41,257 bases of DNA from the NCBI GenBank assembly GCA_016209275.1, contig JACQWM010000036.1, positions 1 to 41,257 of the forward strand, written 5' to 3'. Source of the stretch: Candidatus Omnitrophota bacterium (GTDB lineage Bacteria; Omnitrophota; Gorgyraeia; Aquiviventales; Aquiviventaceae). The notes below the pieces were generated by a model. That model did no database searches and was not told the origin of the DNA. It saw only the letters and a list, made by a program, of their open reading frames with translations. This document shows positions 13,456 through 22,085 of the stretch, piece by piece. The stretch's first letter is position 1; the number at the start of each line of letters is the position of its first letter. Position numbers and translations under genes: made by a program.

Positions 13456-15773
13456 GATTGACTCGCTAAATGCAACGCCACTTTGGCGGCGCTGGAGATC
13501 ACATGGGTCGGATGCCGGGAGGCTTTCTCGAGCTCTTGCCGCAGCGGGGTCAGGCGCAACCGCCCGACCGCGCAGAGCGTTGTGACGCTCAGCCAGCAGT
13601 GGTGATCCCAGATCGCCTGCTGCAGAATGCGATACGCGGTCGTGGGCTCCTGGGTTGCGCCAACCGCGTCTTCCAGCGCCGAGAGAAACCGATCCTCATC
13701 CAGAATCGGAAAAATCGCGCTCCGCATGGCGGGATCGATCAGGTTATCCAGCAACTCGATGGCGTCGGCGCGGACATACGCATCGGTGACGGTCATTTGC
13801 TCGTAGGCCAAGTGGATATCCTCAGGCCGATAAATGAGCATCAGCAAGCGGAACACTTGCTCCACGGATTCCTCCATGAGGATCCGCAAGAGGGCGATGA
13901 TCGGGTCATTGGCCGCGACTGGACCGCGGCAATGGCGTCGGTACACATTAATCACATCCATAATCCGTTGATAGCCGGCGACTTCGCTGGCGATCTGCCG
14001 GCGGATCTGCGGCACCGGAAATTCCACGCGCGCATGGCGCAGCCGAAGCTTCACCAACCCGCGGACGGCCTCATGGCGCAGCACGGTTTCCGTTTCCACG
14101 ACCATCAGGCTGAAGAGATAATCCACCGTGGCTTGCTCCGGAATCCGCGCCAAACTGCGAAGGGCCTGGCGGCGCTTGGCCATCGAGGTATGATGATCGC
14201 TGATGATGGCTCTCAGCCGCAGCGCCTCCGACTCAACCTCGGCGGCCTGGACCAGCCGGCTGTCGTATTGCGAAAGCTCGTCAATCAAGCGCTTCACGTG
14301 CGGCGGCGGCACGGACGCTCCCTGGACCAGCTGGTCGACCAGCGCTAATTTTCCTCGCGCGAATGGCGCCTCCGCCAGCAAGCGGAATGGCTCGCTCCCC
14401 GGCTCCTGGGCAAAGAGCCGCTGGCGCCCGGCATCCGGACCCTCCGCGGCGGCCTTCGGCCGGGGAGCCGCCGCGCGGGCCTGCAGCATCGTGCGGATCG
14501 TGCCCACATATTCGCGCCGCAGCCGCAGCGCGATGAGGATCCAGAGCGCCACGAGCGGGAGGCTCAGGCAGCTTAAATATTTTGGATGCAGATGATAGAT
14601 ATCGAGCATGAGAATCCCCGCAATCGCCGCCACGCCCTTGCCGAATCGGAACACCACCATGTCGATAAACGGCTTGACCTTGTACCGGATCGATCGGTCG
14701 ATGGGCAAGTACAGGACTTCCTTCGAGGTCTGCTGCAGCGAATAATTGAGCGAGCCGTCGCCCAGCTCGGTCACGGCCGCCAGCCAGAACGTGGGGAACA
14801 GCAGCAGGCCGGCCGATCCGAAGAGGTCCACGATAGGCAACACCAGCAGCGCCACCGCGAGGCCCCACCGGCGCAGCACCCAGCTCGTCAAAAAAAACTG
14901 CACCACGAACGCCGTCGCATTCATGCCGCCGAGGAAAATGCTGGTAAAGTGTGTCTTCGCATCCACCGTCGGAAAGCCCAGCTCGATAAACGGGTTCAAC
15001 TGATAGTACACGAGTGTTGCGACGATCTTATTGATCCCCACCATCGCCACGAGCAGCAGCAAATAGCGGGAATGCCAAAACAGCTTGGCGAACGCCATCG
15101 GATGCGAAGATGCCGGGTGCGCGCGCGCCGTGCCGGACGCCACCGGCTCGCTGGCCAGGACGCGCTCCGGGAGCAGACGCCAGAGGCGCTCCACCACCAG
15201 CCAGCACATGGCCAGCAAGGCGGCCGAGACCAGCAGCAGATGCTTCGTGCCGACCACATGGGCGCCGAAGGCGGCAATCGAGGAACCGGCAATGCCGCCT
15301 AAGATGCCGCCGGAGCCGATAAATCCGAAGAGCCGTTTCGCCTCGCGGGGCCGGTACAAATCGTTGGCGACAAGCCAAAACAGCGTCACGACCAGCACCG
15401 AGAACACCGCGACCCAAATGTAAAAGGCCGCCGCCACCCACCACATCGAGGTCAGCAGCAGCCGCCAGGCCACGAGCAAAATGCCGATGATCACGAAAAA
15501 CGACGAGCTGATGAGCCGAGGTTTCGGCACCCGGTCCACGAGTTTGGCGAAGAGCGTCACAATGGGCCCCATCAGCACGGCGCAAATCAAATCCGCATAC
15601 GGCACCATCCGCGAGCCGAGCTCGCCGAGCACGAGCGAGCGGCTGACCGGCTTAATGACGTAGTAGCTGGTGATGATCAGGAAGAAATAGAGGAAGGTGA
15701 GGAGGACTTTCGGCCCCTCGCCGGGCGCGATGCGCACAAACCGTTTAGAAATAACCCCGATCGTCCGATGCAT
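13452..15773 (-). CDS. TLC-type (Npt-like) transporter with C-terminal HEAT-like domain
   Basis: With its start at 15773 (TAATG overlap with the pgeF stop) the protein is about 773 residues. The N-terminal half has about 11-12 membrane helices and resembles the ATP/ADP translocase (TLC, Npt1/Npt2) branch of the major facilitator superfamily: SYYVIKPVSRSLVLGELG, FWLVANDLYRPREAKRLFGF and GGILGGIAGS are landmarks. Characterised members exchange nucleotides in intracellular bacteria and plastids, but relatives in free-living bacteria are of unknown substrate. The soluble C-terminal half (from about residue 430) is all-helical with repeated LRHEAVRGLVKL and RRQALRSLARIP units typical of HEAT repeats. 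An upstream extension to 15974 exists but would overlap pgeF and lacks features. Confidence 0.75.
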   Translation of the reverse strand: MHRTIGVISKRFVRIAPGEGPKVLLTFLYFFLIITSYYVIKPVSRSLVLGELGSRMVPYADLICAVLMGPIVTLFAKLVDRVPKPRLISSSFFVIIGILLVAWRLLLTSMWWVAAAFYIWVAVFSVLVVTLFWLVANDLYRPREAKRLFGFIGSGGILGGIAGSSIAAFGAHVVGTKHLLLVSAALLAMCWLVVERLWRLLPERVLASEPVASGTARAHPASSHPMAFAKLFWHSRYLLLLVAMVGINKIVATLVYYQLNPFIELGFPTVDAKTHFTSIFLGGMNATAFVVQFFLTSWVLRRWGLAVALLVLPIVDLFGSAGLLLFPTFWLAAVTELGDGSLNYSLQQTSKEVLYLPIDRSIRYKVKPFIDMVVFRFGKGVAAIAGILMLDIYHLHPKYLSCLSLPLVALWILIALRLRREYVGTIRTMLQARAAAPRPKAAAEGPDAGRQRLFAQEPGSEPFRLLAEAPFARGKLALVDQLVQGASVPPPHVKRLIDELSQYDSRLVQAAEVESEALRLRAIISDHHTSMAKRRQALRSLARIPEQATVDYLFSLMVVETETVLRHEAVRGLVKLRLRHARVEFPVPQIRRQIASEVAGYQRIMDVINVYRRHCRGPVAANDPIIALLRILMEESVEQVFRLLMLIYRPEDIHLAYEQMTVTDAYVRADAIELLDNLIDPAMRSAIFPILDEDRFLSALEDAVGATQEPTTAYRILQQAIWDHHCWLSVTTLCAVGRLRLTPLRQELEKASRHPTHVISSAAKVALHLASQS

Positions 15774-16441
15774 TATGGTTTCAACATGATCCACGACGTC
15801 ATGCGCCCAGTGCTCTGCCCTTCCCGGCGGACCGAATACCACTGGTCGGGCTCGCAGCCGGTGCAGTGTTCGCTGTCGATGATGTGGTGGGCCGCCACAC
15901 CGGCCTGGCGCAATTGCGCGGTGGCAACACCGATCAAATCGCACATCCACCGCCCGCTCTGCCGCGCCACGCACGCGCCGAAGCGCGAGAGAAACTCCGG
16001 CCCCACCTCATAACAACAGACCCGGATCGCCGGGCCGATGGCCACCCGCAGGCGCGACGCGTGCGAAGAAAAACTCTGGCAAAACGCCGCCACCATGCGC
16101 ATCGGCAGGCGGGCCAGGAGCCCTCGCCAGCCGGCATGCGCAATTCCGATGACGTGCCGATCCGCATCGGCGAAAAAGATCGGCACGCAATCCGCGGTGC
16201 GGACCGTCAGAAGCTGCTGCGGTATGCGGCTGAGCAACGCGTCGCAGCCGGCGATCACGCACGGATCGATCGCGGCCGAACCCACGATGGCCAGACTGCC
16301 GCCATGCACCTGTTCAACCGCCACGGTCGCAACACTCGATCGCGCCGCAGGCTCGCCGGCCGCGCGCGTCGTGATTCCGGCCATGATGCGGCCGCTGGCG
16401 AAGCGGCGCAGCCATCCCGCGCTATTCTCCTGCGTCATCAT
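15773..16441 (-). CDS. pgeF: Polyphenol oxidase/laccase-domain protein PgeF (YfiH)
   Basis: The 222-residue protein has the full YfiH/PgeF signature: VEQVHGGSLAIV, TVRTADCVPIFFAD, GIAHAGWRGLLA and VAIGPAIRVCCYEVG, with His and Cys metal ligands in HG, DC and HAGWRG. The E. coli enzyme is implicated in editing wrongly built peptidoglycan precursors (removing L-Ser from UDP-MurNAc-L-Ser); other members show purine nucleoside activity. It overlaps the upstream M23 gene by 20 bases and touches the downstream transporter start. Being beside a wall peptidase fits the envelope role. The N terminus is slightly short compared with E. coli (about 243). Confidence 0.93.
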   Translation of the reverse strand: MMTQENSAGWLRRFASGRIMAGITTRAAGEPAARSSVATVAVEQVHGGSLAIVGSAAIDPCVIAGCDALLSRIPQQLLTVRTADCVPIFFADADRHVIGIAHAGWRGLLARLPMRMVAAFCQSFSSHASRLRVAIGPAIRVCCYEVGPEFLSRFGACVARQSGRWMCDLIGVATAQLRQAGVAAHHIIDSEHCTGCEPDQWYSVRREGQSTGRMTSWIMLKP

Positions 16442-17000
16442 CGGTCAGCGGCGAACCAGGCCACCCCGCGGGCGCTGCCGGCTCGATGAGGCGCAGGCCG
16501 AGGCGCGCGGGGTCAATCGGCTGGCCATCACGCACCACTTCGAGATGCAGATGCGGCGCGATCCGAGCAAAGCGGGCGTTGCCGGTTTTCCCGACGGCAC
16601 CAATGACCGCACCCTGGGCCACCCGCTGCCCCTCCGACACCGTGACCGTCTGCAAGTGCGCGTAGAGGCTCCGAAGGCGCCGGCGATGCTCGATCTCCAC
16701 ATACCGGCCGAGCCCGCGATGCCTGCCGACCGTCACCACCGTGCCGCTGCGGATGGCGCGCACCGGGCTCTCGAGCTCGGCGACCACATCGATCCCCCGA
16801 TGCCGCCGATGCCCGCTGCGAGGAGCCAAGAACCGCCCATCGCCCCCGGCGTCCTGGCGAATCACCAGCGGCCGCGCATCGATGGGGGCGACGACAGGAT
16901 ACCAATTCACATACGGCAACTCGATGGCGGCGGTCAGCGCCCCGCAGCCGGCGACCAGCCCCATCCACCATGAGGCGCGGGTCGGCACGATGGGCCTCAT
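16422..17000 (-). CDS. M23 family metallopeptidase, probable lipoprotein
   Basis: With the ATG at 17000, which overlaps the lpdA stop as ATGA, the protein is 192 residues. The N terminus has the hydrophobic stretch WWMGLVAGCGALTAA with a plausible lipobox (LVAGC). The M23/LytM core has HRGIDVVAELESPVRA (HxxxD-type zinc ligands), VEIEHRRRLRSLYAHL and IAPHLHLEVVRDG (HxH). It probably cuts peptidoglycan cross-bridges or activates amidases from the envelope; both zinc motifs are intact, which favours a real enzyme over a LytM activator. A longer frame upstream overlaps lpdA and is rejected. The end overlaps pgeF by 20 bases. Confidence 0.88.
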   Translation of the reverse strand: MRPIVPTRASWWMGLVAGCGALTAAIELPYVNWYPVVAPIDARPLVIRQDAGGDGRFLAPRSGHRRHRGIDVVAELESPVRAIRSGTVVTVGRHRGLGRYVEIEHRRRLRSLYAHLQTVTVSEGQRVAQGAVIGAVGKTGNARFARIAPHLHLEVVRDGQPIDPARLGLRLIEPAAPAGWPGSPLTDDDAGE

Positions 17001-18394
17001 GCCACGGCCCGGCTCCGCGCGCGGGCGGCGACGCACAGCGACTCGCCATAAAAGTACGCGGCCGCTTCGGTGAGGCTCTCCGGCAAGGTCGGGTGGGCGG
17101 TGATCGTCTGCGCCAATTGCCTCGCCGTGAGATGCTGCTGCACCGCCAGCACCGCCATCTGGATCAGGCTTGAGGCATGCGCCCCCACAATGGTGGCTCC
17201 CCGCACCTGATCCGTCGCCGGATCCACGAACAGCTTCACGAACCCCTCGGTTTCTTCGTCGCAATAACTCTTGCCGAGCGCGCCAAACGAAAAGCGGCTC
17301 ACCCGGACATCGCGCCCCTCAACCGCGACCGGCCCGACCTGCGCTAATTCCGGCTCGGTGAAGACGCACCGAGGAATCATCGCGGCGTCGGGTGCGAGCG
17401 TTTGAGCGCTCAGCAAATTCTCCACCGCGAGCCGGCCGTCGGCGCTGGCCCAATGCGCCAACCCATGGCCTTCGAGACAATCGCCGATGGCGGCAATGTG
17501 CGGCTGGCTGGTGCGCAGATACGCGTCAACCGTCACCCCTCGCCCTGCGGCCACACCGGCCGCGGGCAATTGCAGCGACTCAATGTTGGGGCGCTGCCCC
17601 ATAGCGAGGAGCGCATAGGCGGCCTTCACGTCCGTGCCATCCGCCAGGGTCGCGGTCACACCGTTCGCCGATGCGGCCAGGCGCGTCACCGTCGTGTTCA
17701 CATGCATCGTCACCCCGTCGGCGTGCAACCGGCGGGCGACCCATCGCACCGCTTCGGGATCATCCATCGGCAGCAGTTGGGGCTGCTGTTCAACGATCGT
17801 CACGCGCGTGCCGAACGCCGCCAGCAGCGAGGCGAACTCGCAGCCGATGACGCCTCCGCCGATAATCAGCAGTGACGGGGGGATCACCGGCAAGGCCAAG
17901 AGGCCGCGATAACTCAGCACGCGGTGTTCGTCAATCGGCCAAGGGCCGGAGAGCGGCCGTGCTCCGGTGGCGATCACGACGCGCTGCACGCTCAGTCGTT
18001 GCGTCTGCCCCTGGCGCGCCACTGTCAGATGATGCGGATCCTCAAACGTGGCGGAGCCGCTCAGCAGCTCCACCCCTTCGCGGCGCAGCACATCCGTCAG
18101 CCCCGCGCGAAGCGTGGCGACGATGCGCTGATTCCTCGCCAAGACCGCCGGGTAATCGACCTGCGGCTCGCCGATCGTAATGCCGAATTGGCGCGCGCGG
18201 CGCATCCGGCGCACCATCGTCGCCACCGTCACCAGCGACTTCGTGGGAATGCAGCCCGTATTCAGGCAGATCCCGCCGATGTGCTCGCGCTCAATCAGGC
18301 ACACCCGCAGGCCGCGGCGGGCGCCCGTCAGGGCCGCGGCCGACCCGCCCGGTCCGCTGCCGATGACCGCCACATCATATGCGGAATCGCTCAC
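16997..18394 (-). CDS. lpdA: Dihydrolipoyl dehydrogenase
   Basis: The 465-residue flavoprotein begins with the FAD-binding GSGPGGSAAALTGARRG motif. The redox-active disulphide is in GGICLNTGCIPTKSL, the NAD-binding site is IIGGGVIGCEFASL, and the second FAD motif is IAAIGDCLEG. The C-terminal catalytic His-Glu pair is in TAHPTLPESLTEAA. The enzyme re-oxidises dihydrolipoamide in 2-oxoacid dehydrogenase or glycine cleavage complexes, but no E1 or E2 gene is in the window, so which complex it serves is unknown; related disulphide oxidoreductases share this layout. It overlaps the upstream GGDEF gene and the downstream M23 gene by 4 bases each. Confidence 0.9.
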   Translation of the reverse strand: MSDSAYDVAVIGSGPGGSAAALTGARRGLRVCLIEREHIGGICLNTGCIPTKSLVTVATMVRRMRRARQFGITIGEPQVDYPAVLARNQRIVATLRAGLTDVLRREGVELLSGSATFEDPHHLTVARQGQTQRLSVQRVVIATGARPLSGPWPIDEHRVLSYRGLLALPVIPPSLLIIGGGVIGCEFASLLAAFGTRVTIVEQQPQLLPMDDPEAVRWVARRLHADGVTMHVNTTVTRLAASANGVTATLADGTDVKAAYALLAMGQRPNIESLQLPAAGVAAGRGVTVDAYLRTSQPHIAAIGDCLEGHGLAHWASADGRLAVENLLSAQTLAPDAAMIPRCVFTEPELAQVGPVAVEGRDVRVSRFSFGALGKSYCDEETEGFVKLFVDPATDQVRGATIVGAHASSLIQMAVLAVQQHLTARQLAQTITAHPTLPESLTEAAAYFYGESLCVAARARSRAVA

Positions 18395-19773
18395 AGGATC
18401 GCCTCAGGGGTTTCCGGCGAGAGCACGCAGACTTTGTTCTTGCCGGTGGTCTTGGCCCGATAGAGCTGCTCATCCGCCATCCGGATCAGGTCGCGATAAT
18501 CGGTTTCGCGGCCTTCGGGAAACCGCCTCACCGACACCCCGATGCTCACCGTGAGATTCAGCGGCTTCTGCAAGCCGTGAAATTCTTCATCGACGGATTT
18601 CCGGATCCGCTCCGCCACGACCATCGCGCCCGAGGCGGCCGCGCCCCCCTCGCCGAAGCCGGTTTCCGGCAGCATGACGACGAACTCCTCGCCGCCGTAG
18701 CGGCCGACGAGATCAATCGCGCGCACTTCCTTCTTCAAGATCTTCGCGACAATCTTCAGCACGGCGTCGCCCTGCGGATGGCCGAGGGTGTCATTGACCA
18801 ATTTGAAATTATCAATGTCCACCATGAGCAATGACACCGGCAGCTGATAGCGGTTGGCCCGTTCGATTTCCTGCACCAGGCGATTCATGAAGTATTCCCG
18901 CGTGTGGACGCCGGTCAGCCGATCCAGAATCGTCACCGCCCCCTGGATCGCAATCACCCCGGCCAGGGTCAGCTCGCCCCAAATCGCGGCATAAAACGCC
19001 CGTTGCTCCTCGTACTGCTTGAGCATGTCCGCATGGCAGAAGATCACCAGCACGCCCAGCACCCGCCCCTCGATGACAAACGGAATCAGCATCGCCGCCG
19101 TGGCGGACCGCAGCTGCCGGACTTTGTCGGGGGCCAGGAAGGCGGCCACCATCTCGTCCGTCAGCTGCGAGACCATCGACGGCTTTTGCGTGGCGACCAC
19201 ATGGGCGAAGGGCTGCTCGTTGGGTTGGAATTCTGTTTTCTGGAACAAGGTTTCATCGCAGTATCGGCCCATTTCAAACCGGAAGGTTTCCGTCTCGTAA
19301 TGCAGCAGCCAGAGGCTCGCCACGCTGTTGGCCTGCACCGAGCTGGTCACGCGGCTGGCCGTCTCGACGATCGTCTGCACCAGCACGCGCTTATCCAGCC
19401 GCTGGGCCAGCGTTTGCTCCATCAGGGCCAGCTGCTCATAGTGCCGATGATGCTCCTCTTTGAGGCGATCGGCGTCCCGCTTGGTTGAGGCGACCTGCAG
19501 CAGCTCGTGTTGCTTGCGCAGGGCCAGCCGCGCGGCGACGGCCACCACCAGCGTCACGCACAGACTCAGCAGGAGAAAACAGACGAAGATGCTGGAGACG
19601 GTGAGGACCACCAGGAAGGCATCGAATCCGACGGTAAGAGGCAGGGATAAATGGATCGTCCAGAGATAATCTTTCAGGCGATCCAACAACTCGGCGTTGC
19701 CGATCACGATAAACGCCGCCACCACCACGGAGAGCACGAACAGCAGCAGCAGCGCCCTGCGCAGGAACGTCAT
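18391..19773 (-). CDS. Membrane-bound GAF-GGDEF diguanylate cyclase
   Basis: The 460-residue protein has two predicted membrane helices (about residues 5-25 and 55-85). A coiled-coil linker follows (about 85-125), then a GAF-type sensor (about 125-275, including AMLIPFVIEGRVLGVLVIF) and a GGDEF domain. The active site is RYGGEEFVVMLPE (GGEEF at 360-364), with an RxxD inhibitory site at 351-354, so it should make c-di-GMP and be feedback-inhibited. It heads the seven-gene minus-strand run; its stop overlaps lpdA by 4 bases. Its start lies 86 bases from the divergent deacylase gene. Confidence 0.92.
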   Translation of the reverse strand: MTFLRRALLLLFVLSVVVAAFIVIGNAELLDRLKDYLWTIHLSLPLTVGFDAFLVVLTVSSIFVCFLLLSLCVTLVVAVAARLALRKQHELLQVASTKRDADRLKEEHHRHYEQLALMEQTLAQRLDKRVLVQTIVETASRVTSSVQANSVASLWLLHYETETFRFEMGRYCDETLFQKTEFQPNEQPFAHVVATQKPSMVSQLTDEMVAAFLAPDKVRQLRSATAAMLIPFVIEGRVLGVLVIFCHADMLKQYEEQRAFYAAIWGELTLAGVIAIQGAVTILDRLTGVHTREYFMNRLVQEIERANRYQLPVSLLMVDIDNFKLVNDTLGHPQGDAVLKIVAKILKKEVRAIDLVGRYGGEEFVVMLPETGFGEGGAAASGAMVVAERIRKSVDEEFHGLQKPLNLTVSIGVSVRRFPEGRETDYRDLIRMADEQLYRAKTTGKNKVCVLSPETPEAIL

Positions 19774-19801
19774 GCTACCGTAATTTTACCATAGGTGGCC
19801 G

Positions 19802-19830
19802 TTGTCAGGCGCGGCCAGTTGCGCTAAGAT
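19802..19830 (+). promoter_or_regulatory. sigma70-type promoter for the deacylase gene
   Basis: TTGTCA (19802-19807) and TAAGAT (19825-19830) are spaced by 17 bases, giving a leader of about 23 bases before the ATG at 19860. Confidence 0.55.
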
Positions 19831-19859
19831 ACGTGCACAACACAAACGTGGAGGAGCTC

Positions 19860-20429
19860 ATGGCCATTTCCGGCAAACTGCAGGAGTTGTTGAACGCCTC
19901 GAAGGTGACGTATACCACGGCGAAGCACCCCACCGCGTACACCGCGCAGGAGCTGGCCGCCGCCTTGCATGTGCCGGGGCGCTCCGTCGCGAAATCGGTG
20001 CTCGTCAAGACGAATCGCGGCAATGCCCTGGCCGTGCTGCCGGCCGTCGCCCTGATTGATCTGAAGAAACTGAAGGCCGCGCTGAAGGCCGCCACCATCA
20101 GCATCGGCAAGGAAAGCGACATTAAAGCCCAATTTCCGGATGTGGAAGTCGGCGCCATGTCCCCGTTCGGCAATTTGTACGGCGTGCCGGTGGTCGCGGA
20201 GAAGCTGCTGAGCGAATCGGCGCAGATCGTCTTTAACGCCGGCTCCCACACCGACACCATCACGATGCCCTATGAGGATTTTGCCAGGCTCGTGAAGCCG
20301 ACGATCGGCGTGTTTGCGCTGCCGATCGGCGGCCCGAAAAAGGCCAAAAAGAAACGCGCCGCCTCCTCGAAAAAAAAGAAGAAGCCGGCGCGCCGTCCGA
20401 GCGCGAAGAGGAAACCTCGACGCTCTTAA
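19860..20429 (+). CDS. YbaK/ProX-type aminoacyl-tRNA deacylase domain protein
   Basis: The start is the ATG at 19860, 7-8 bases after a strong GGAGGAG site. The 189-residue protein has a YbaK/EbsC-type editing domain: VTYTTAKHPTAYTAQELAAA, GRSVAKSVLVKT with the Lys of the active site, and the GAMSPFGNLYGVPVV block. The family hydrolyses mis-acylated tRNAs such as Cys-tRNA-Pro or Ala-tRNA-Pro. The domain ends near residue 158. It is followed by a tail made almost entirely of Lys, Arg, Ala, Pro and Ser that could bind RNA. The 3' end overlaps the convergent phosphatase gene by 4 bases. Confidence 0.88.
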   Translation: MAISGKLQELLNASKVTYTTAKHPTAYTAQELAAALHVPGRSVAKSVLVKTNRGNALAVLPAVALIDLKKLKAALKAATISIGKESDIKAQFPDVEVGAMSPFGNLYGVPVVAEKLLSESAQIVFNAGSHTDTITMPYEDFARLVKPTIGVFALPIGGPKKAKKKRAASSKKKKKPARRPSAKRKPRRS

Positions 20430-21070
20430 AACCAGCCCACGCCCTCGTGCGGAAGCCCCTCGAGGTGCGCGGTGTCATTCACCCACAGCACATGCGGCGT
20501 GCCCTCGCCGCATTCCAGCGCCGTGACCCCCGCGTTATCTAACCGCATCCGCCGAAGCACGGCGTCGTACGTGGCCTCGAAGAGGTCGGCGAGCACACAG
20601 GCAATCACTCCGCCGTGCGACACGACGACATGCTCGCCGTCGCCGATGTGCTGGATGACGTGCCCGAACACCTCGCGAACCCGGCGCTGAAAGCGCTCAA
20701 ACGGCTCGGCCCCGGGAATCGTCACGGCTGAGGGCTGGCGCCGCCATCGGGCATAGGCGCCGGCAAATTGCGCGTCCACTTCCTCCGGGGTGAGCCCTTC
20801 CCACGCGCCGAGGTGCATTTCGGCAAGGGCCTCGCGCACCACCGGGACCACCCCGTGGCCGTTGCCGGCGAGAATGGCGGCGCCCGTCTGCTGGCTGCGC
20901 ACGAGCGGGCTCGTCACCATGTTGCGCAGATGCGATGAGGCGAAGTAGCGGCCCAGCTGCCGCGCTTGCTGCTGACCCAACGCGCTCAGCGGAATATCGG
21001 AGGACCCTTGAATCCGGTTTCCCTGGTTCCAATCGGTTTGCGCGTGGCGCACAAGGTAGAGTCGTTTCAT
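20426..21070 (-). CDS. Histidine phosphatase family protein
   Basis: The 214-residue protein opens with LYLVRHAQTDWN, the RHG-type motif with the phospho-accepting His. Other active-site residues lie in TSPLVRSQQTG, EMHLGAWEG (Glu) and VVVSHGGVIAC (second catalytic His). Members include alpha-ribazole phosphatase (CobC/CobZ), phosphoglycerate mutases and broad phosphatases. The nearby cobalamin riboswitch makes a cobalamin role conceivable but is not evidence for it, as the gene is on the opposite strand and under no visible B12 control. Confidence 0.87.
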   Translation of the reverse strand: MKRLYLVRHAQTDWNQGNRIQGSSDIPLSALGQQQARQLGRYFASSHLRNMVTSPLVRSQQTGAAILAGNGHGVVPVVREALAEMHLGAWEGLTPEEVDAQFAGAYARWRRQPSAVTIPGAEPFERFQRRVREVFGHVIQHIGDGEHVVVSHGGVIACVLADLFEATYDAVLRRMRLDNAGVTALECGEGTPHVLWVNDTAHLEGLPHEGVGWF

Positions 21071-21106
21071 CTGATCATCAGCGGAAATCGGCGCGGCAAT
21101 CTGCGG

Positions 21107-21529
21107 TTACAAGCCGTAGCTGGAAGCCACCTGCTGCAGAACATCATCCGCGACAAAGATGGGCGCATCGGCGCGCAGGGCGACCGCGATGCTGTCCGAG
21201 GGGCGCGCATCCACTTCACGGAATTCCCCTTCCTTCGTTCGGAGGATGAGCTTGGCAAAGAAGGTGTTCAGCTCCAGGCGGGTAATGACAATCCGCTCCA
21301 GCGTCGCGCCCAGTTGGACGATCGTATCGCGCAACAGGTCATGGGTCAGCGGCCGCGGCGGCTGCATGCCGCTGATCTTCATCTTGATGGCCGTCACCTC
21401 GGAAATCCCGATGATGATTGGCAACAAGCGTGGCCCGCCCCGCTCTTTGAGCACAATCACCTGCTCGCCCCGCCGCTCATCGATGCGGATTTTGCTGACC
21501 TCCATCTGCACTAAGCCATTGCTCTCCAT
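21107..21529 (-). CDS. Bifunctional nuclease (DUF151) family protein
   Basis: The 140-residue length fits the BFN/DUF151 family. Landmarks are VIVLKERGGPRLLPIIIGISEVTAI, the RPLTHDLL motif, and EVDARPSDSIAVALRADAPIFV. Plant and bacterial relatives show combined RNase and DNase activity, although the bacterial role is uncertain. The gene ends 36 bases before the histidine phosphatase start and is divergent from the TIGR04073-like gene, with about 120 bases between them that hold the latter's promoter. Confidence 0.92.
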   Translation of the reverse strand: MESNGLVQMEVSKIRIDERRGEQVIVLKERGGPRLLPIIIGISEVTAIKMKISGMQPPRPLTHDLLRDTIVQLGATLERIVITRLELNTFFAKLILRTKEGEFREVDARPSDSIAVALRADAPIFVADDVLQQVASSYGL

Positions 21530-21595
21530 ACGATCAATGGTATCATGCGCCGTCGAAACGTGTCAAATAGGCCCGCGTTCAGCGAAAGATGGCGC

Positions 21596-21623
21596 TTGCA
21601 ATTTTCTCAGCGCGTGCTACAAT
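21596..21623 (+). promoter_or_regulatory. sigma70-type promoter for the first TIGR04073-like gene
   Basis: TTGCAA (21596-21601) and TACAAT (21618-21623) are spaced by 16 bases. A strong AGGAGGTG ribosome binding site follows at 21639-21646, just ahead of the ATG at 21649. Confidence 0.65.
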
Positions 21624-21648
21624 TCCGAATCAACCACAGGAGGTGGGA

Positions 21649-22056
21649 ATGAGTAAAGGCATTGGCTTGGTGAGGAGCACCGCGTTGGTGCTAGGACTCA
21701 TGGGGGCGTTTGCCGTTGTTCCAGCGGTTGGTGAGGCAGCGGACGGCGCGAAGATGACGCTATCGCTGACGAAAGACTACACGGCCAGTTCCTGGACCCA
21801 GGAGTCCGGATGGTCCAATCGGGCCTCTGCTAAACTCGGCTTCGGCCTCAAAAATTTGCTTGTCGGCTGGACCGAGATCTTCCTCGAGCCGAAAAAGGCA
21901 GCGGATGAGGGCGGCAATGTGTTTGTGGGAATCGGTAAGGGCTTGGTCAACGCTGTCGGCAACGAAGTTGGTGGCGTGATCCATACCGTGACCTTCCCGC
22001 TGACGGAGCTGGATGCTCCGCTGCCCAACGGCGGCACTCAGCTGTTGAGCTCGTAA
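21649..22056 (+). CDS. Exosortase system-associated TIGR04073-like secreted protein
   Basis: The start is the ATG at 21649 behind AGGAGGTG, giving 135 residues; an upstream in-frame start lies inside the promoter. Residues 5-30 are a signal peptide (ending near VGEAADGA). The mature part has the TIGR04073 pattern: KLGFGLKNLLVGWTEIFLEP, then GGNVFVGIGKGLVNAVGNEVGGV, then a strand with TVTFP. The family was defined by co-occurrence with exosortase/PEP-CTERM systems; molecular function is unknown. No exosortase is in this window. It is followed by a strong terminator and then a paralogue. Family call is from memory of the pattern. Confidence 0.78.
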   Translation: MSKGIGLVRSTALVLGLMGAFAVVPAVGEAADGAKMTLSLTKDYTASSWTQESGWSNRASAKLGFGLKNLLVGWTEIFLEPKKAADEGGNVFVGIGKGLVNAVGNEVGGVIHTVTFPLTELDAPLPNGGTQLLSS

Positions 22057-22085
22057 CCGCTTCTTGTTTTTGTTGTTGCGCGTCT

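Noticed and set aside
13470-14348. Plus-strand open frame opposite the HEAT-like domain
   Set aside because: Antisense shadow of the transporter gene, with no ribosome binding site and no recognisable motif.
15774-15974. 67-residue N-terminal extension of the TLC-type transporter
   Set aside because: It overlaps pgeF out of frame, is Arg/His-rich, and the ATG at 15773 gives the natural N terminus and a TAATG coupling.
17001-17264. N-terminal extension of the M23 peptidase
   Set aside because: It is antisense-like, low-complexity sequence inside lpdA; the ATG at 17000 overlaps the lpdA stop and is followed by a lipoprotein signal peptide.
19774-19859. Promoter for the diguanylate cyclase operon
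   Set aside because: CTGACA and TAAAAT are present on the minus strand, but the spacing of about 14 bases is too short to call.
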